Shown piece after piece: positions 34,373-43,301 of a stretch of DNA of 55,123 bases; within the stretch, counting starts at the first letter, position 1; each line of letters starts with the position of its first letter. A program made the position numbers and the translations under genes. Source of the stretch: SSSZ01 sp035345935. Lineage in GTDB: Bacteria; Pseudomonadota; Gammaproteobacteria; Burkholderiales; Rhodocyclaceae. Location of the stretch: assembly GCA_035345935.1 (NCBI GenBank), contig DAORDK010000005.1, positions 1 to 55,123 on the forward strand, written 5' to 3'. The notes under the pieces were generated by a model. It did not search any database. It was not told the origin of the DNA and worked only from the letters and a program-made list of their open reading frames with translations.

Positions 34373-35284
34373 ATGAATTCCGCTTTCGGCTCCTATCGCG
34401 CTCCCCGGACCATCGCTCTGGTCGGGAAGTACCACAGCCTCGAAATCGCCGAGTCCTTGCGCAGGCTGGCGGAGTATCTCCATGAGCGCGGCATTTCGGT
34501 ATTCGTCGAACGGGAGACGGCCGGTCACGTGGGGCGTCAGGTTGATCTGTCGCGTTGGGTGACCTGCGGGTTCAACGACATCGGAGCCCATGCCGATCTT
34601 GCCATCGTTCTCGGCGGGGACGGGACCATGCTCAACGCCGCCCGCCGGCTGGCGCGCTACCGGGTGCCCCTGGTGGGGGTCAACCAGGGGCGTCTCGGAT
34701 TCATGACCGACATCGCCAGAAGCGACATGCTGACCTGCATGGACGATCTCCTGGACGGCCGCTTCCTGCCCGAAACCCGCATGCTCCTGGATGCCGAAGT
34801 GCTCCGCAACGGCCGCGAGGTGGCGGCCAACCTGGCGCTGAACGACCTGGTGGTCGATAAGGGGGCCATCGGCCGGATGATCGAAATGGAGCTCTTCATC
34901 GATGGGGAATTCATCTACAACCTGCGTTCGGACGGGCTGATCGTTTCCACTCCGACCGGCTCGACGGCGTATGCCTTGTCTGCGGGGGGGCCCATTCTCC
35001 ATCCCACGCTGACCGGCATTGCCCTGGTTCCCCTGTGTCCCCACGCCCTGACCAACCGTCCCGTGGTGGTAAACGACAAGGCCGAAATCGAGCTGCGCAT
35101 CACTTTCGCCGACGATCCCCGGGTGCACTTCGACGGCCAGGTGACCCTCGATCTGCAGAAGGACGATTGCGTGCGCCTGCGGCGGTCCGAATACTCGATC
35201 TGCTTTCTGCATCCGCCGGGATACAGCTACTTTGCCATGTTGCGCCAGAAACTCCAGTGGAGTGAGCGGCCGCGGGGGCATTGA
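34373..35284 (+). CDS. nadK: NAD kinase
   Basis: A 303-residue NAD kinase, which phosphorylates NAD to NADP using ATP or polyphosphate. The diagnostic GGDGTM motif (LAIVLGGDGTMLNAARR, about 79-95) and the NE/D-type motif region LNDLVVDKG and TPTGSTAYALSAGGPI are present. ATG 34373 is chosen over a TTG 27 bases upstream, and it gives a family-typical N-terminus. The stop overlaps the recN start by one base (TGATG), an arrangement common in betaproteobacteria. Confidence 0.97.
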   Translation: MNSAFGSYRAPRTIALVGKYHSLEIAESLRRLAEYLHERGISVFVERETAGHVGRQVDLSRWVTCGFNDIGAHADLAIVLGGDGTMLNAARRLARYRVPLVGVNQGRLGFMTDIARSDMLTCMDDLLDGRFLPETRMLLDAEVLRNGREVAANLALNDLVVDKGAIGRMIEMELFIDGEFIYNLRSDGLIVSTPTGSTAYALSAGGPILHPTLTGIALVPLCPHALTNRPVVVNDKAEIELRITFADDPRVHFDGQVTLDLQKDDCVRLRRSEYSICFLHPPGYSYFAMLRQKLQWSERPRGH

Positions 35285-36933
35285 TGCTGCGCCGTCTCAC
35301 CCTGCGGGATTTCGTCATTGTCGATCGGCTGGAACTCGATTTTTCGACCGGTTTCGGTGCTCTGACCGGAGAGACCGGAGCCGGGAAGTCCATCCTCGTC
35401 GATGCCCTGGCATTGGCGCTGGGAGATCGGGGCGACGCGTCCGTGGTGCGGGCTGGCTGCGACAAGGCCGAAATCGCGGCCGCCTTCGATATTGCGGCCC
35501 TGGCCGGCATTCGGGATTGGTTGGCTGCCAACGACCTGGAAGGGGAGGACGAGCTGCTCCTGCGGCGGGTCATCGACTCGGGTGGGCGCTCGCGGGCCTA
35601 CATCAACGGTTCGCCCGCTACCGTCCAGCAGTTGCGCGAGGTGGGCGAGAGTCTGGTCGATATCCACGGTCAACACGCCCATCAGTCGCTTCTGCGGGCC
35701 GATGCCCAGCGCGCGCTGCTCGATGGCCACGCCGGGCAGTCGGACCTGGCCTCCGCGACTGCCGCTGCCTTCCGGGCCTGGCGCGAGGCGGAAGCAGCCC
35801 TCAAGACCGCGGTCACGGGTGGCGAGGCAGTGAGCCGCGAGCGCGAGCAATTGGAATGGCAATTGCGCGAGCTCGAGGGTTTGGGCTTTACCCAGGAGGA
35901 ATGGGCGGCGCTGGAGTCCGAGCATCGCCGCCTCGCGCATTCGGCTGGATTGCTGGAGGGTGCCCAGTTTGCTTTGGCGGTTCTCGCGGACGGCGATGGG
36001 GCCTGCGCCGGCTCGGTCGATTCGGTGGCTGGACGGCTCGCCGATCTGGCGGACTATGACCCGGCGCTGGCGGAAATCGTCAGCCTTGTGGAATCGGCGC
36101 AGGCGGAACTCGGGGAGGCAGTTTCCCTGTTGCGTCGCTACGCCGATCGGGTCGATCTCGATCCCGGCAGGTTGGCAGAGGTCGAAGGGCGAATCGAAGC
36201 GATCCATGGTGCGGCTCGCAAGTTCCGGGTGCGTCCGGAGGACCTGGGCGGGCTTTTGGTTTCCTGGCGAGAGCGTCTTCTGGAAATCGGCGATGCCGGC
36301 GACCTCGGCGCCCTGGAAAGGCGCGTTGAAACGGCGCGCAATGACTACTGCGGGAAGGCAGAGCGCCTCTCGGAGGGTAGGCGGCAGGCTGCCACCACGC
36401 TGGCAGCGGCGGTCACCGAGTTGATGGCGGAACTCGCCCTGGCGGCCGGTCGCCTGGAAATCGCCCTGCTCCCTGGGGAGCCGGCGGCGTACGGCGTGGA
36501 GCAAGTGGAATTTCGCGTGGCCGGATTGGCAGGTGCCGAGCCGCGGGCTTTGGCCAAAGTGGCCTCGGGAGGGGAGCTCTCCCGGATCAGCCTGGCCATC
36601 CAGGTGGTGACCTCCCGTTCGGCCAGCGTCCCCACCCTGGTTTTCGACGAGGTGGACGTGGGGATCGGGGGAGGGGTCGCGGAAATCGTCGGCCGTCTGC
36701 TGGCCGAACTCGGGCAGGAGCGCCAGGTGCTCTGCGTCACCCACCTGCCCCAGGTGGCTGCCCGGGCGGAATGGCAGTGGCAGGTCAGCAAGACCAGCCG
36801 CGAGGGCATGGTGTTGAGCAGCATTGCCGCCCTCGATCCTGAGGCCCGGGTGGGCGAAATTGCGCGCATGCTGGGAGGCGTCGAAATCACCGACATCACG
36901 CGCCGCCACGCCCGGGAATTGCTTGGGATCTGA
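35284..36933 (+). CDS. recN: DNA repair protein RecN
   Basis: A 549-residue SMC-like ATPase used in double-strand-break repair. The N-terminal ATPase half contains the Walker A GETGAGKSI (about 29-37) and IHGQHAHQSLL. A central coiled-coil arm (about 160-360) leads to the C-terminal half with the ABC signature LAKVASGGELSRISLAIQ and Walker B TLVFDEVDVGIGGG. It has normal length and is intact. The ATG at 35284 overlaps the nadK stop. RecN is SOS-controlled in many bacteria, but no separate promoter is visible here. Confidence 0.97.
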   Translation: MLRRLTLRDFVIVDRLELDFSTGFGALTGETGAGKSILVDALALALGDRGDASVVRAGCDKAEIAAAFDIAALAGIRDWLAANDLEGEDELLLRRVIDSGGRSRAYINGSPATVQQLREVGESLVDIHGQHAHQSLLRADAQRALLDGHAGQSDLASATAAAFRAWREAEAALKTAVTGGEAVSREREQLEWQLRELEGLGFTQEEWAALESEHRRLAHSAGLLEGAQFALAVLADGDGACAGSVDSVAGRLADLADYDPALAEIVSLVESAQAELGEAVSLLRRYADRVDLDPGRLAEVEGRIEAIHGAARKFRVRPEDLGGLLVSWRERLLEIGDAGDLGALERRVETARNDYCGKAERLSEGRRQAATTLAAAVTELMAELALAAGRLEIALLPGEPAAYGVEQVEFRVAGLAGAEPRALAKVASGGELSRISLAIQVVTSRSASVPTLVFDEVDVGIGGGVAEIVGRLLAELGQERQVLCVTHLPQVAARAEWQWQVSKTSREGMVLSSIAALDPEARVGEIARMLGGVEITDITRRHARELLGI

Positions 36934-36936
36934 AGC

Positions 36937-37527
36937 TCAGAAAAGCCGACTGGCAGCCACAACGGCCAGGGCAAGGAAGAGCGTGCCGCTGACCCGGTGG
37001 ATCCAGACCAGGGGGAGCCGGCGGAGCAATTTGCGGCCGGCGAGAATTCCCAACAGGGACGTTGTGGCGAGGGCCAGCGTCGCTCCTGCCCAGACCGCAT
37101 CGGCGGAGACAGTGCTACTGAGGCCGGCGACGGCAATCTGAGTCTTGTCGCCGAATTCGGCAAGAAAGATGAGCACAAAAGTGGTGGCAAAGACGCTGTG
37201 TCCCGGCTTTTCCGCAACGGTCTCGTCGTCCTCTTCTTCCGAGTAACGTAGGGCATGCCAGCCGAAGACCGCGAAAAGGAGCGCTACCGCCCCGGCGACG
37301 ACCTCCTCGGGCAGCCAGGCGGCGACCGCTGCACCGAACAGGACCGCCAGGGCATTGAGGAGGGCAAAGGCGACAATGGCTCCTGCGGCAACCGGTAATC
37401 CGCGATGGCGGGCGGCCAGGGTCATGCACACGAGCTGGCTCTTGTCGCCCATTTCCGCCAAGGCGATCAAGAGGTAGGCCGCGCCAGCCGAAGTCAGCCA
37501 GGCCCCTTCACCGGCGCTTCCCACCAC
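36937..37527 (-). CDS. GDT1/TMEM165 (UPF0016) family transporter
   Basis: A 196-residue membrane protein with six hydrophobic helices arranged as two repeats. Each repeat has the family motif E-x-G-D-(K/R)-(S/T): ALAEMGDKSQL (about 23-33) and FLAEFGDKTQIA (about 121-132). Family members export Mn2+ or Ca2+ in exchange for protons (MneA/Gdt1 types). It lies 9 bases after fur, so manganese or iron homeostasis is a natural context. The start is GTG 37527; its ribosome site AAGGA overlaps the fur stop codon, with a 6-base spacer, so translation of the two is probably coupled. The 3' end meets recN with 3 bases between stops. Confidence 0.92.
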   Translation of the reverse strand: MVGSAGEGAWLTSAGAAYLLIALAEMGDKSQLVCMTLAARHRGLPVAAGAIVAFALLNALAVLFGAAVAAWLPEEVVAGAVALLFAVFGWHALRYSEEEDDETVAEKPGHSVFATTFVLIFLAEFGDKTQIAVAGLSSTVSADAVWAGATLALATTSLLGILAGRKLLRRLPLVWIHRVSGTLFLALAVVAASRLF

Positions 37528-37536
37528 TGTCGGTCC

Positions 37537-37983
37537 TTACTCCCTGGGTTTGGCGCCGGCGTTGCGGGTAGGACAGTCGGCCTTGTTGCAGTGGGCGTAA
37601 AGATACAGAGCGTGCTCCTGGATGGAGAAGCCGCGCTCGGCGGCAATCTGGTTCTGCCGGCGCTCGATCTCGGGATCGTAGAATTCCTCGACCCGGCCGC
37701 AGTCGATGCACACCAGGTGGTCGTGGTGCTTGCCGGCATTGATTTCGAAGACTGCCTTGCCCGACTCGAAGAAGTGCCGTTCGAGCAGCCCGGCCTGCTC
37801 GAATTGGGTCAGCACCCGATAAACGGTCGCCAAACCGATGTCCATGCCTTCCGCGATGAGCGCTCGATAGACGTCTTCCGCAGTCATGTGGCGGATGCTG
37901 CTCTTCTCGAACAACTCCAGGATCTTGAGGCGGGGGAAAGTCGCCTTGAGCCCCATATTCTTGAGGCTTTGGGGATCGCTCAT
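37537..37983 (-). CDS. fur: Ferric uptake regulator
   Basis: A 148-residue Fur repressor that uses Fe2+ to silence iron-uptake genes. It has a winged-helix DNA-binding domain (about 10-85, DIGLATVYRVLTQFEQAGLL) and a metal-binding dimerisation domain with HHDHLVCIDCG and HCNKADC. The ATG at 37983 gives the canonical MSDPQSLKNMGLKAT start; the open frame runs further upstream only through non-coding sequence opposite bamE. The divergent arrangement with bamE across 96 bases is typical of betaproteobacteria. A GDT1-family gene is coupled downstream. Confidence 0.97.
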   Translation of the reverse strand: MSDPQSLKNMGLKATFPRLKILELFEKSSIRHMTAEDVYRALIAEGMDIGLATVYRVLTQFEQAGLLERHFFESGKAVFEINAGKHHDHLVCIDCGRVEEFYDPEIERRQNQIAAERGFSIQEHALYLYAHCNKADCPTRNAGAKPRE

Positions 37984-38079
37984 CGTGCTTTTTCCAGTGG
38001 CGGCAGGGCCGGAGGGGCGGTTGATTTCGGGTATGATAGTACGCTTCGGCAACATTCTAGAAATCCCTTCTTTTCGTCC

Positions 38080-38562
38080 ATGCGATCCCAAATCCGCTTG
38101 ATCGTCGGTGCGGCCTGTCTTTGGCTGGCTGCTTGCTCGAATGTTCCCCGGATCGTCACGGAGTACCGGATTGACGTGCAGCAGGGCAACGTCCTCACCC
38201 AGGACATGGTGTCCCAGCTCAAGCCTGGCCAAACCCGGGACCAGGTGAGATTCATCCTGGGAACCCCCCTGTTGGCGGACGTTTTCCACGCCCAGCGTTG
38301 GGATTACGTCTATCGGCTCCAGAACGGGCGTACCAATGCTGTCGAAACCCGCAAGTTTTCGGTATTCTTCAACGCTGATGGGCGTCTGGAGCGGGTTTCC
38401 GGGGATGTCGAGGTTGCCGAGGCAGCCGATCTGACGGCTCCGGTCGCCAACAGCCGGGTGATCGATCTGGGGGCGCTGCCGGCCGATGCCGAAGGCAAGC
38501 CGCTTCCACCCGTGGAAGAGAAGGGCTTCTTCGGCCGCATGCTCGAAAAAGTGGGTTTATAA
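38080..38562 (+). CDS. bamE: Outer membrane assembly lipoprotein BamE
   Basis: A 160-residue lipoprotein. The signal peptide MRSQIRLIVGAACLWLAAC carries a lipobox LAAC with C19 as the modified residue. The BamE/SmpA domain spans about 35-110 (LKPGQTRDQVRFILGTPLLADVFHAQRWDYVYRL), and an extra tail of some 45 residues follows. BamE stabilises the BamA-BamD complex that folds beta-barrels into the outer membrane. It diverges from fur and is followed after 15 bases by dapB, so the two are likely one transcript. Confidence 0.95.
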   Translation: MRSQIRLIVGAACLWLAACSNVPRIVTEYRIDVQQGNVLTQDMVSQLKPGQTRDQVRFILGTPLLADVFHAQRWDYVYRLQNGRTNAVETRKFSVFFNADGRLERVSGDVEVAEAADLTAPVANSRVIDLGALPADAEGKPLPPVEEKGFFGRMLEKVGL

Positions 38563-38577
38563 CCAGCGAGGCAAGAC

Positions 38578-39384
38578 ATGAAGGGACTGCGTATCGGCAT
38601 CGTCGGTGCCGGGGGCCGTATGGGACGGATGCTGATCGAGGCGGTCCTCAAGGATGGCGAAGCGATCCTGGCTGCGGCGGTCGATCTCCCGGGCAGCCCC
38701 CACCTGGGGCGGCCCGCCGGCGAACTGGCCGGGTTGCCCGGAGGGGCGCCGATCAGCGACGATCTGAAGTCCGCCCTGGCCTCTTGCGATTGTCTGATCG
38801 ATTTCACGCGCCCCGAGGGCACCCTTCAGCACTTGGCCCTCTGCGCGAGCCAGGGCGTTGCGATGGTGATCGGCACGACGGGCTTCGATGCCGCGGGCAA
38901 GGCGGCCATTGCCGCCGCCGCCGAGCGCATTCCCATCGTTTTCGCGCCCAACATGGCGGTCGGCGTGAACGTCGTCTTCCGGCTCCTGGACGTGGCGGCC
39001 CGCATCCTGAATCAGGGCTATGACGTGGAAATCGTCGAAGCCCATCACCGGATGAAGGTGGATGCCCCTTCGGGCACTGCGCTGCGTATGGGCGAGGTCG
39101 TTGCGGCGGCGCTGGGGAGGGATTTGCGCGAGTGCGCGGTCTACGGCCGCGAGGTGGTGACCGGCGAACGGGATCCTTCGACCATAGGTTTTGCCACCGT
39201 GCGCGGTGGGGACATCGTCGGGGATCACACGGTAATGTTCTGCGGTATAGGCGAACGGGTGGAAATCAGCCACAAGGCAGGTGGGCGCATGCCCTATGCG
39301 CTGGGCGGCCTGCGCGCAGCCCGATTCCTTGCCGGCAAGGCCAAGGGGCTGTTCGACATGCAGGATGTCCTCGGGTTGCGGTGA
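38578..39384 (+). CDS. dapB: 4-hydroxy-tetrahydrodipicolinate reductase
   Basis: A 268-residue DapB of the lysine/diaminopimelate pathway, reducing the cyclic dihydrodipicolinate precursor with NAD(P)H. The Rossmann motif is GIVGAGGRMGRM (about 6-17). The catalytic segment EAHHRMKVDAPSGTAL with its His pair and lysine is intact, as is the C-terminal substrate contact HKAGGRMPYALGGLRAARFL. It has normal length and lies 15 bases after bamE. Confidence 0.97.
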   Translation: MKGLRIGIVGAGGRMGRMLIEAVLKDGEAILAAAVDLPGSPHLGRPAGELAGLPGGAPISDDLKSALASCDCLIDFTRPEGTLQHLALCASQGVAMVIGTTGFDAAGKAAIAAAAERIPIVFAPNMAVGVNVVFRLLDVAARILNQGYDVEIVEAHHRMKVDAPSGTALRMGEVVAAALGRDLRECAVYGREVVTGERDPSTIGFATVRGGDIVGDHTVMFCGIGERVEISHKAGGRMPYALGGLRAARFLAGKAKGLFDMQDVLGLR

Positions 39385-39462
39385 ACAGAGGCGAACCCAA
39401 GCGTGCCACGAGATGAAGCCGTACAGCTTCAAATGGCCTTTCGCCTTCTGCCCTGATCGGCC

Positions 39463-42015
39463 ATGAAATCCCAACTCCTCAACCGCCAACTCCAGGAGAT
39501 CTTTGCTGGAGGGGGAGAGGAACGTTTGCGGGGGCTGCTCGCGGGTATCGAAGCGAGTCACGGCGATCTGGCCCGCGGCGTGGCGCGCTTGCTCGAGGCG
39601 GCCGACGGCACCTATGCCATGTACGCCAACCTGCAGCACTGGCAGAACGAGCTCTCGGGCGATGCGCTCTCGGACTGGAATCTGCGCAGCGGCAATATCG
39701 AGTCCGGTCGCAAGTGGAAGACCCTGCTCGGTTACGAGGCCGCGGAAGGCGACGATAGCGTCGCCGGATGGCAGCGGCTGGTCCATCCGGAGGACTTGCG
39801 GACCCTCCAGTCCCGCATTGCATCTAATTCCGAGCAGCGCGGCCAGCCCTTCTCCGCCGAGGTTCGCATGCGGAACAAGGGGGGCGACTGGCGCTGGATG
39901 CAGGTGCGGGGCCTGGTGACCGCCCGCGACGCCGACGGCGAACCGCTGCGCATGCTGGTCCTCCATCGGGACATCAGCGCCGAGAAGGAGTCCGCCGCGA
40001 AGCTCATCGCCGCCAAGGAATCGGCGGAAACCGCCAACCGCGCCCGGGGAGCCTTCCTGGCCAATATGAGCCACGAGATCCGCACGCCGATGAACGGGAT
40101 CATCGGCATGACCGAACTCGCCCTGGATACCGCCCTGGACGCCGAGCAGCGCCATTACCTGAAGACGGTCAAGTCGTCGGCCGAGGCGCTGCTCACCATC
40201 GTCAACGACATCCTCGACTTTTCCAAGATCGAGGCCGGAAAGATGCAGGTCGAGGCGATCAGCTTCAACCTCACCGATCTGGTCCTGGAGGCGGCCCGGG
40301 TCATGGCGGTCGGCGCCCACAAGAAAGGACTGGAACTGCTGGTCAGTCTGGCTCCGGAGGTTCCCAGCCGGCTGATCGGCGATCCCATCCGGATTCGGCA
40401 ATTGCTGACCAATCTGCTGGGCAATGCGATCAAATTCACCGAAAAGGGCGAGGTTCAGGTCGAAGTCGGCGTGGAGCGTGCGACTCCGCATTCCATCTGG
40501 CTCCGGTTTCTTGTCCGCGATACCGGGATCGGCATTGCGCCGGAGAAGCAGGGGGCCATTTTCGACGCGTTTTCCCAGGCCGATGTGTCCACCACCCGCC
40601 GCTTCGGCGGTACCGGGCTGGGTTTGGCGATCTGCTCGCGGCTGGTGCAACTTCTCGACGGCAGAATCTGGCTGGAGAGCGCCGAGGGCAAGGGAGCGCG
40701 ATTCTATTTCACCGCCCGCTTCGGACTCGATCGCGAAGCGGCTGTGGTCGAGGTGCGCAAATTTTCGGGGCGCCGGGCGCTGGTGCTGGACGACAATCCC
40801 CATTCGGTCAGGCATCTGGTGGGTCTGTTGGAACGCCTAGGCGTGCAGGCCTCCGGGGCCGTCGAAGCGGGGGCCGCTCTGGAGGCCATCGATCGATCGC
40901 GATCGGTGGATTTTCCCTACGATCTCATCCTTGCCGATGCCACCATGGAAGCGCCTGGCGGGTTTGCCCTTGCCGAGCGCTGGAGCGGCGGACTCCAGCG
41001 GGAAAAACTGGTGATGTTGATCACTACCGAAAATCAGCGCCATGACCTGAATCGGCTCCGGGAATTGAAGGTTTCGGCGCACTTGGTCAAGCCCGTGGGC
41101 CCAGCCGACCTGGGTGATGCCATTGCCCTGGCCCTCGGCGAATCGGCGGGAGAAGAGGAAGGAAGCCATCTCCTTGCAGCCTTCGACGTGGATACTGGAC
41201 ACACGCCGGGGAGCGAGCCGGTTCTGGACATCCTCCTGGTCGAGGACAATCCGGTCAATCAGGAACTTGCGGTGCGCGTCTTGCAGCGTCGTTCTCACCG
41301 GGTGGTGGTGGCGAATAACGGCGCCGAAGCCCTGGAGTGGTTCGAGAAGCAACGCTTCGACGTCATACTGATGGACATGCAGATGCCGGTAATGGGGGGT
41401 GTCGAGGCGGCCGAGGCCATTCGGGCCCGCGAAATGCGCCGCAGCTGGGTGGTCTCCGATACCTTCAAGCCGGTGTGGATCATCGCCATGACCGCCAACG
41501 TCATGGACAGCGACCGTGAGCGTTGTCTGCAGGCCGGCATGAACGACTATCTGGCAAAACCCCTGCGGCCCGAACAGCTCTTTGCCGCTCTCGATCGAGC
41601 AGTCGATGAGGATTCCGTCGGCAGTACCAGTTTGTGGGAATTCGGCACCGGAACCGCCACGGTCCGCCTCAACATGGAGGCCGCTCTGAACGAAATCGGC
41701 GACGCGGACTTGCTGGCCAATATGGCCGGAATGATGCTCGCCGAGTGGGACAGTCACGTCGAACATCTGCGCCAGTCTTTGGCGGCTCGGAGCCAATCCG
41801 AGTTGCGCATGCATGCGCACACCCTGAAAAGCCTTCTGGCCATGTTTCATGCGGACACTGCACGCCAGTTGGCCCTGGAGCTTGAACAAGCCGCCGTCGC
41901 GCCGGAAGGAATCTCGTGGGACGATTGCGCCAGGCGCCTGGCCATCCTTGAGCAGGAAATGGCCGAAGTCAAACCCGAGCTCAGAGGTTTCGTGGAGTCT
42001 CGGGGGAGGCACTGA
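39463..42015 (+). CDS. Hybrid sensor histidine kinase, PAS-HisKA-HATPase-REC-REC-HPt
   Basis: An 850-residue soluble hybrid kinase. A helical N-terminus (1-60) is followed by one PAS/PAC domain (about 65-175), HisKA with H204 in NMSHEIRTPMN, HATPase (GTGLGLAICSRLV), two receivers with D492 (LILADATMEAPGG) and D638 (VILMDMQMPVMGG), and a C-terminal HPt with H786 (HAHTLKSLLAMF). The first receiver is divergent but keeps the acidic pair (LVLDDN) and the lysine (LVKPV). The design resembles BarA/ArcB-type relay kinases, without membrane segments. It stands alone between dapB (78 bases) and carA (110 bases); no cognate regulator is adjacent. The ATG at 39463 lacks a strong ribosome site. Confidence 0.9.
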   Translation: MKSQLLNRQLQEIFAGGGEERLRGLLAGIEASHGDLARGVARLLEAADGTYAMYANLQHWQNELSGDALSDWNLRSGNIESGRKWKTLLGYEAAEGDDSVAGWQRLVHPEDLRTLQSRIASNSEQRGQPFSAEVRMRNKGGDWRWMQVRGLVTARDADGEPLRMLVLHRDISAEKESAAKLIAAKESAETANRARGAFLANMSHEIRTPMNGIIGMTELALDTALDAEQRHYLKTVKSSAEALLTIVNDILDFSKIEAGKMQVEAISFNLTDLVLEAARVMAVGAHKKGLELLVSLAPEVPSRLIGDPIRIRQLLTNLLGNAIKFTEKGEVQVEVGVERATPHSIWLRFLVRDTGIGIAPEKQGAIFDAFSQADVSTTRRFGGTGLGLAICSRLVQLLDGRIWLESAEGKGARFYFTARFGLDREAAVVEVRKFSGRRALVLDDNPHSVRHLVGLLERLGVQASGAVEAGAALEAIDRSRSVDFPYDLILADATMEAPGGFALAERWSGGLQREKLVMLITTENQRHDLNRLRELKVSAHLVKPVGPADLGDAIALALGESAGEEEGSHLLAAFDVDTGHTPGSEPVLDILLVEDNPVNQELAVRVLQRRSHRVVVANNGAEALEWFEKQRFDVILMDMQMPVMGGVEAAEAIRAREMRRSWVVSDTFKPVWIIAMTANVMDSDRERCLQAGMNDYLAKPLRPEQLFAALDRAVDEDSVGSTSLWEFGTGTATVRLNMEAALNEIGDADLLANMAGMMLAEWDSHVEHLRQSLAARSQSELRMHAHTLKSLLAMFHADTARQLALELEQAAVAPEGISWDDCARRLAILEQEMAEVKPELRGFVESRGRH

Positions 42016-42017
42016 CC

Positions 42018-42047
42018 TTGCCTGCGAGGCCCGATTTCAGCTAGAAT
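42018..42047 (+). promoter_or_regulatory. carA promoter (-35 TTGCCT, -10 TAGAAT)
   Basis: TTGCCT (42018-42023) and TAGAAT (42042-42047) are 18 bases apart, a reasonable sigma-70 promoter directly after the kinase stop. The start of transcription is expected near 42054, giving a leader of about 70 bases. The stretch TAGAATTTCAAGGTTTTG is nearly repeated at the tpiA promoter. Confidence 0.6.
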
Positions 42048-42065
42048 TTCAAGGTTTTGGACCTG

Positions 42066-42094
42066 CGAGCGGGGAGGCTTTGTCTCCCCGCTCG
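42066..42094 (+). promoter_or_regulatory. Hairpin in the carA leader
   Basis: A perfect 11-bp stem CGAGCGGGGAG / CTCCCCGCTCG (42066-42076 with 42084-42094) with a 7-base loop lies between the predicted transcription start and the carA ribosome site. No T-tract follows, so it is not an intrinsic terminator. It could stabilise the leader or take part in pyrimidine or arginine control, which is speculative. Confidence 0.55.
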
Positions 42095-42125
42095 GCACAT
42101 CATAAGTCGAATACAGGAGCGCGCC

Positions 42126-43283
42126 GTGCCGTTGTTGCCCTCATTCTCACCCGCGCTTCTCGCGCTTGCCGACGGAACGGTTTTCAGGGGGCAATCGATC
42201 GGTGCCGACGGACTGGCCAGTGGCGAGGTGGTTTTCAATACCGCCATGACCGGCTATCAGGAAATCCTCACCGATCCGTCGTACTGTCGCCAGATCGTTA
42301 CACTGACCTATCCGCATATCGGCAACGTCGGTTGCAATGCCGAGGATTTCGAATCCGGCGCCAATTTCGCGGCGGGTCTGGTCATTCGCGATCTTCCCCT
42401 ACGGGCCTCCAACTGGCGGATGGAGGATAGCCTCTCGGCCTACCTCAAGAAACACGGCATTGTCGCCATCGCCGGCATCGATACGCGCAAATTGACCCGC
42501 ATCCTGCGGGAAAAGGGGGCTCAGGCAGGATGCATCCTGGCCGGCGAGGCGGACGAGTCCAAGGCCTTGGCCATGGCCAGGGCCTTTCCGGGCTTGGCAG
42601 GAATGGATCTGGCAAAAGTGGTTTCCGCCAAGGAGGGGTATGCCTGGAGCGAGGGCGAATGGACCCTCAAGGGCTACCGGCCCGGCGGTGAAGCGCGCTT
42701 CCACGTGGTGGCCTACGATTTCGGGGTCAAGAGGAACATCCTCCGCATGCTCGCTCAACGCGGCTGCAGGCTGACGGTCGTGCCGGCCCAGACGCCGGCT
42801 GCCGATGTCCTGGCGATGAGGCCGGATGGTGTCTTCCTCTCCAACGGTCCCGGCGATCCGGAACCTTGCGACTATGCGATTGCGGCCATCCGCGAGTTCC
42901 TCGAGCGCGGGGTGCCGGTGTTCGGCATCTGCCTCGGTCACCAACTGCTGGGATTGGCCTCCGGCGCCAGGACCGTCAAGATGAAATTTGGTCACCACGG
43001 CGCCAACCATCCGGTCAAGGATTTGGATACCGGCCAGGTCCTGATCACCAGTCAAAATCACGGTTTTGCGGTGGACTCGCAGACGCTTCCGTCGACGCTG
43101 CGCGCCACCCACGTGTCCCTCTTCGATGGGTCGCTGCAAGGCCTTGCGCGTACCGATGTGCCGGCGTTCTCCTTCCAGGGCCACCCGGAGGCGAGCCCCG
43201 GACCCCATGACGTGGCCTACCTCTTCGACCGTTTCCTCGATCTCATGACCCGCGGCGTGGCCGCGCTGCAGCCGGCCCCCTAA
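42126..43283 (+). CDS. carA: Carbamoyl-phosphate synthase small (glutaminase) subunit
   Basis: A 385-residue CarA, which releases ammonia from glutamine and channels it to CarB for carbamoyl phosphate, shared by arginine and pyrimidine synthesis. The N-terminal CPSase domain (about 1-150) includes FNTAMTGYQEILTDPSY. The class-I glutaminase domain (about 190-380) has C269 in FGICLGHQLLG and H353/E355 in FQGHPEASPGP. The start is GTG 42126, with AGGAG 6 bases before it; in-frame codons upstream lie in the structured leader. carB follows after 18 bases. Confidence 0.97.
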   Translation: MPLLPSFSPALLALADGTVFRGQSIGADGLASGEVVFNTAMTGYQEILTDPSYCRQIVTLTYPHIGNVGCNAEDFESGANFAAGLVIRDLPLRASNWRMEDSLSAYLKKHGIVAIAGIDTRKLTRILREKGAQAGCILAGEADESKALAMARAFPGLAGMDLAKVVSAKEGYAWSEGEWTLKGYRPGGEARFHVVAYDFGVKRNILRMLAQRGCRLTVVPAQTPAADVLAMRPDGVFLSNGPGDPEPCDYAIAAIREFLERGVPVFGICLGHQLLGLASGARTVKMKFGHHGANHPVKDLDTGQVLITSQNHGFAVDSQTLPSTLRATHVSLFDGSLQGLARTDVPAFSFQGHPEASPGPHDVAYLFDRFLDLMTRGVAALQPAP

Positions 43284-43301
43284 GGCAAGGCAGGATTCAC
43301 C

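Noticed and set aside
37405..38079. Long upstream extension of the bamE frame
   Set aside because: It runs antisense through fur and the GDT1 gene; the lipoprotein signal peptide starts at 38080.
37984..38289. Upstream extension of the fur frame
   Set aside because: It is antisense to bamE, and Fur proteins begin at MSDPQSLKNMGLKAT.
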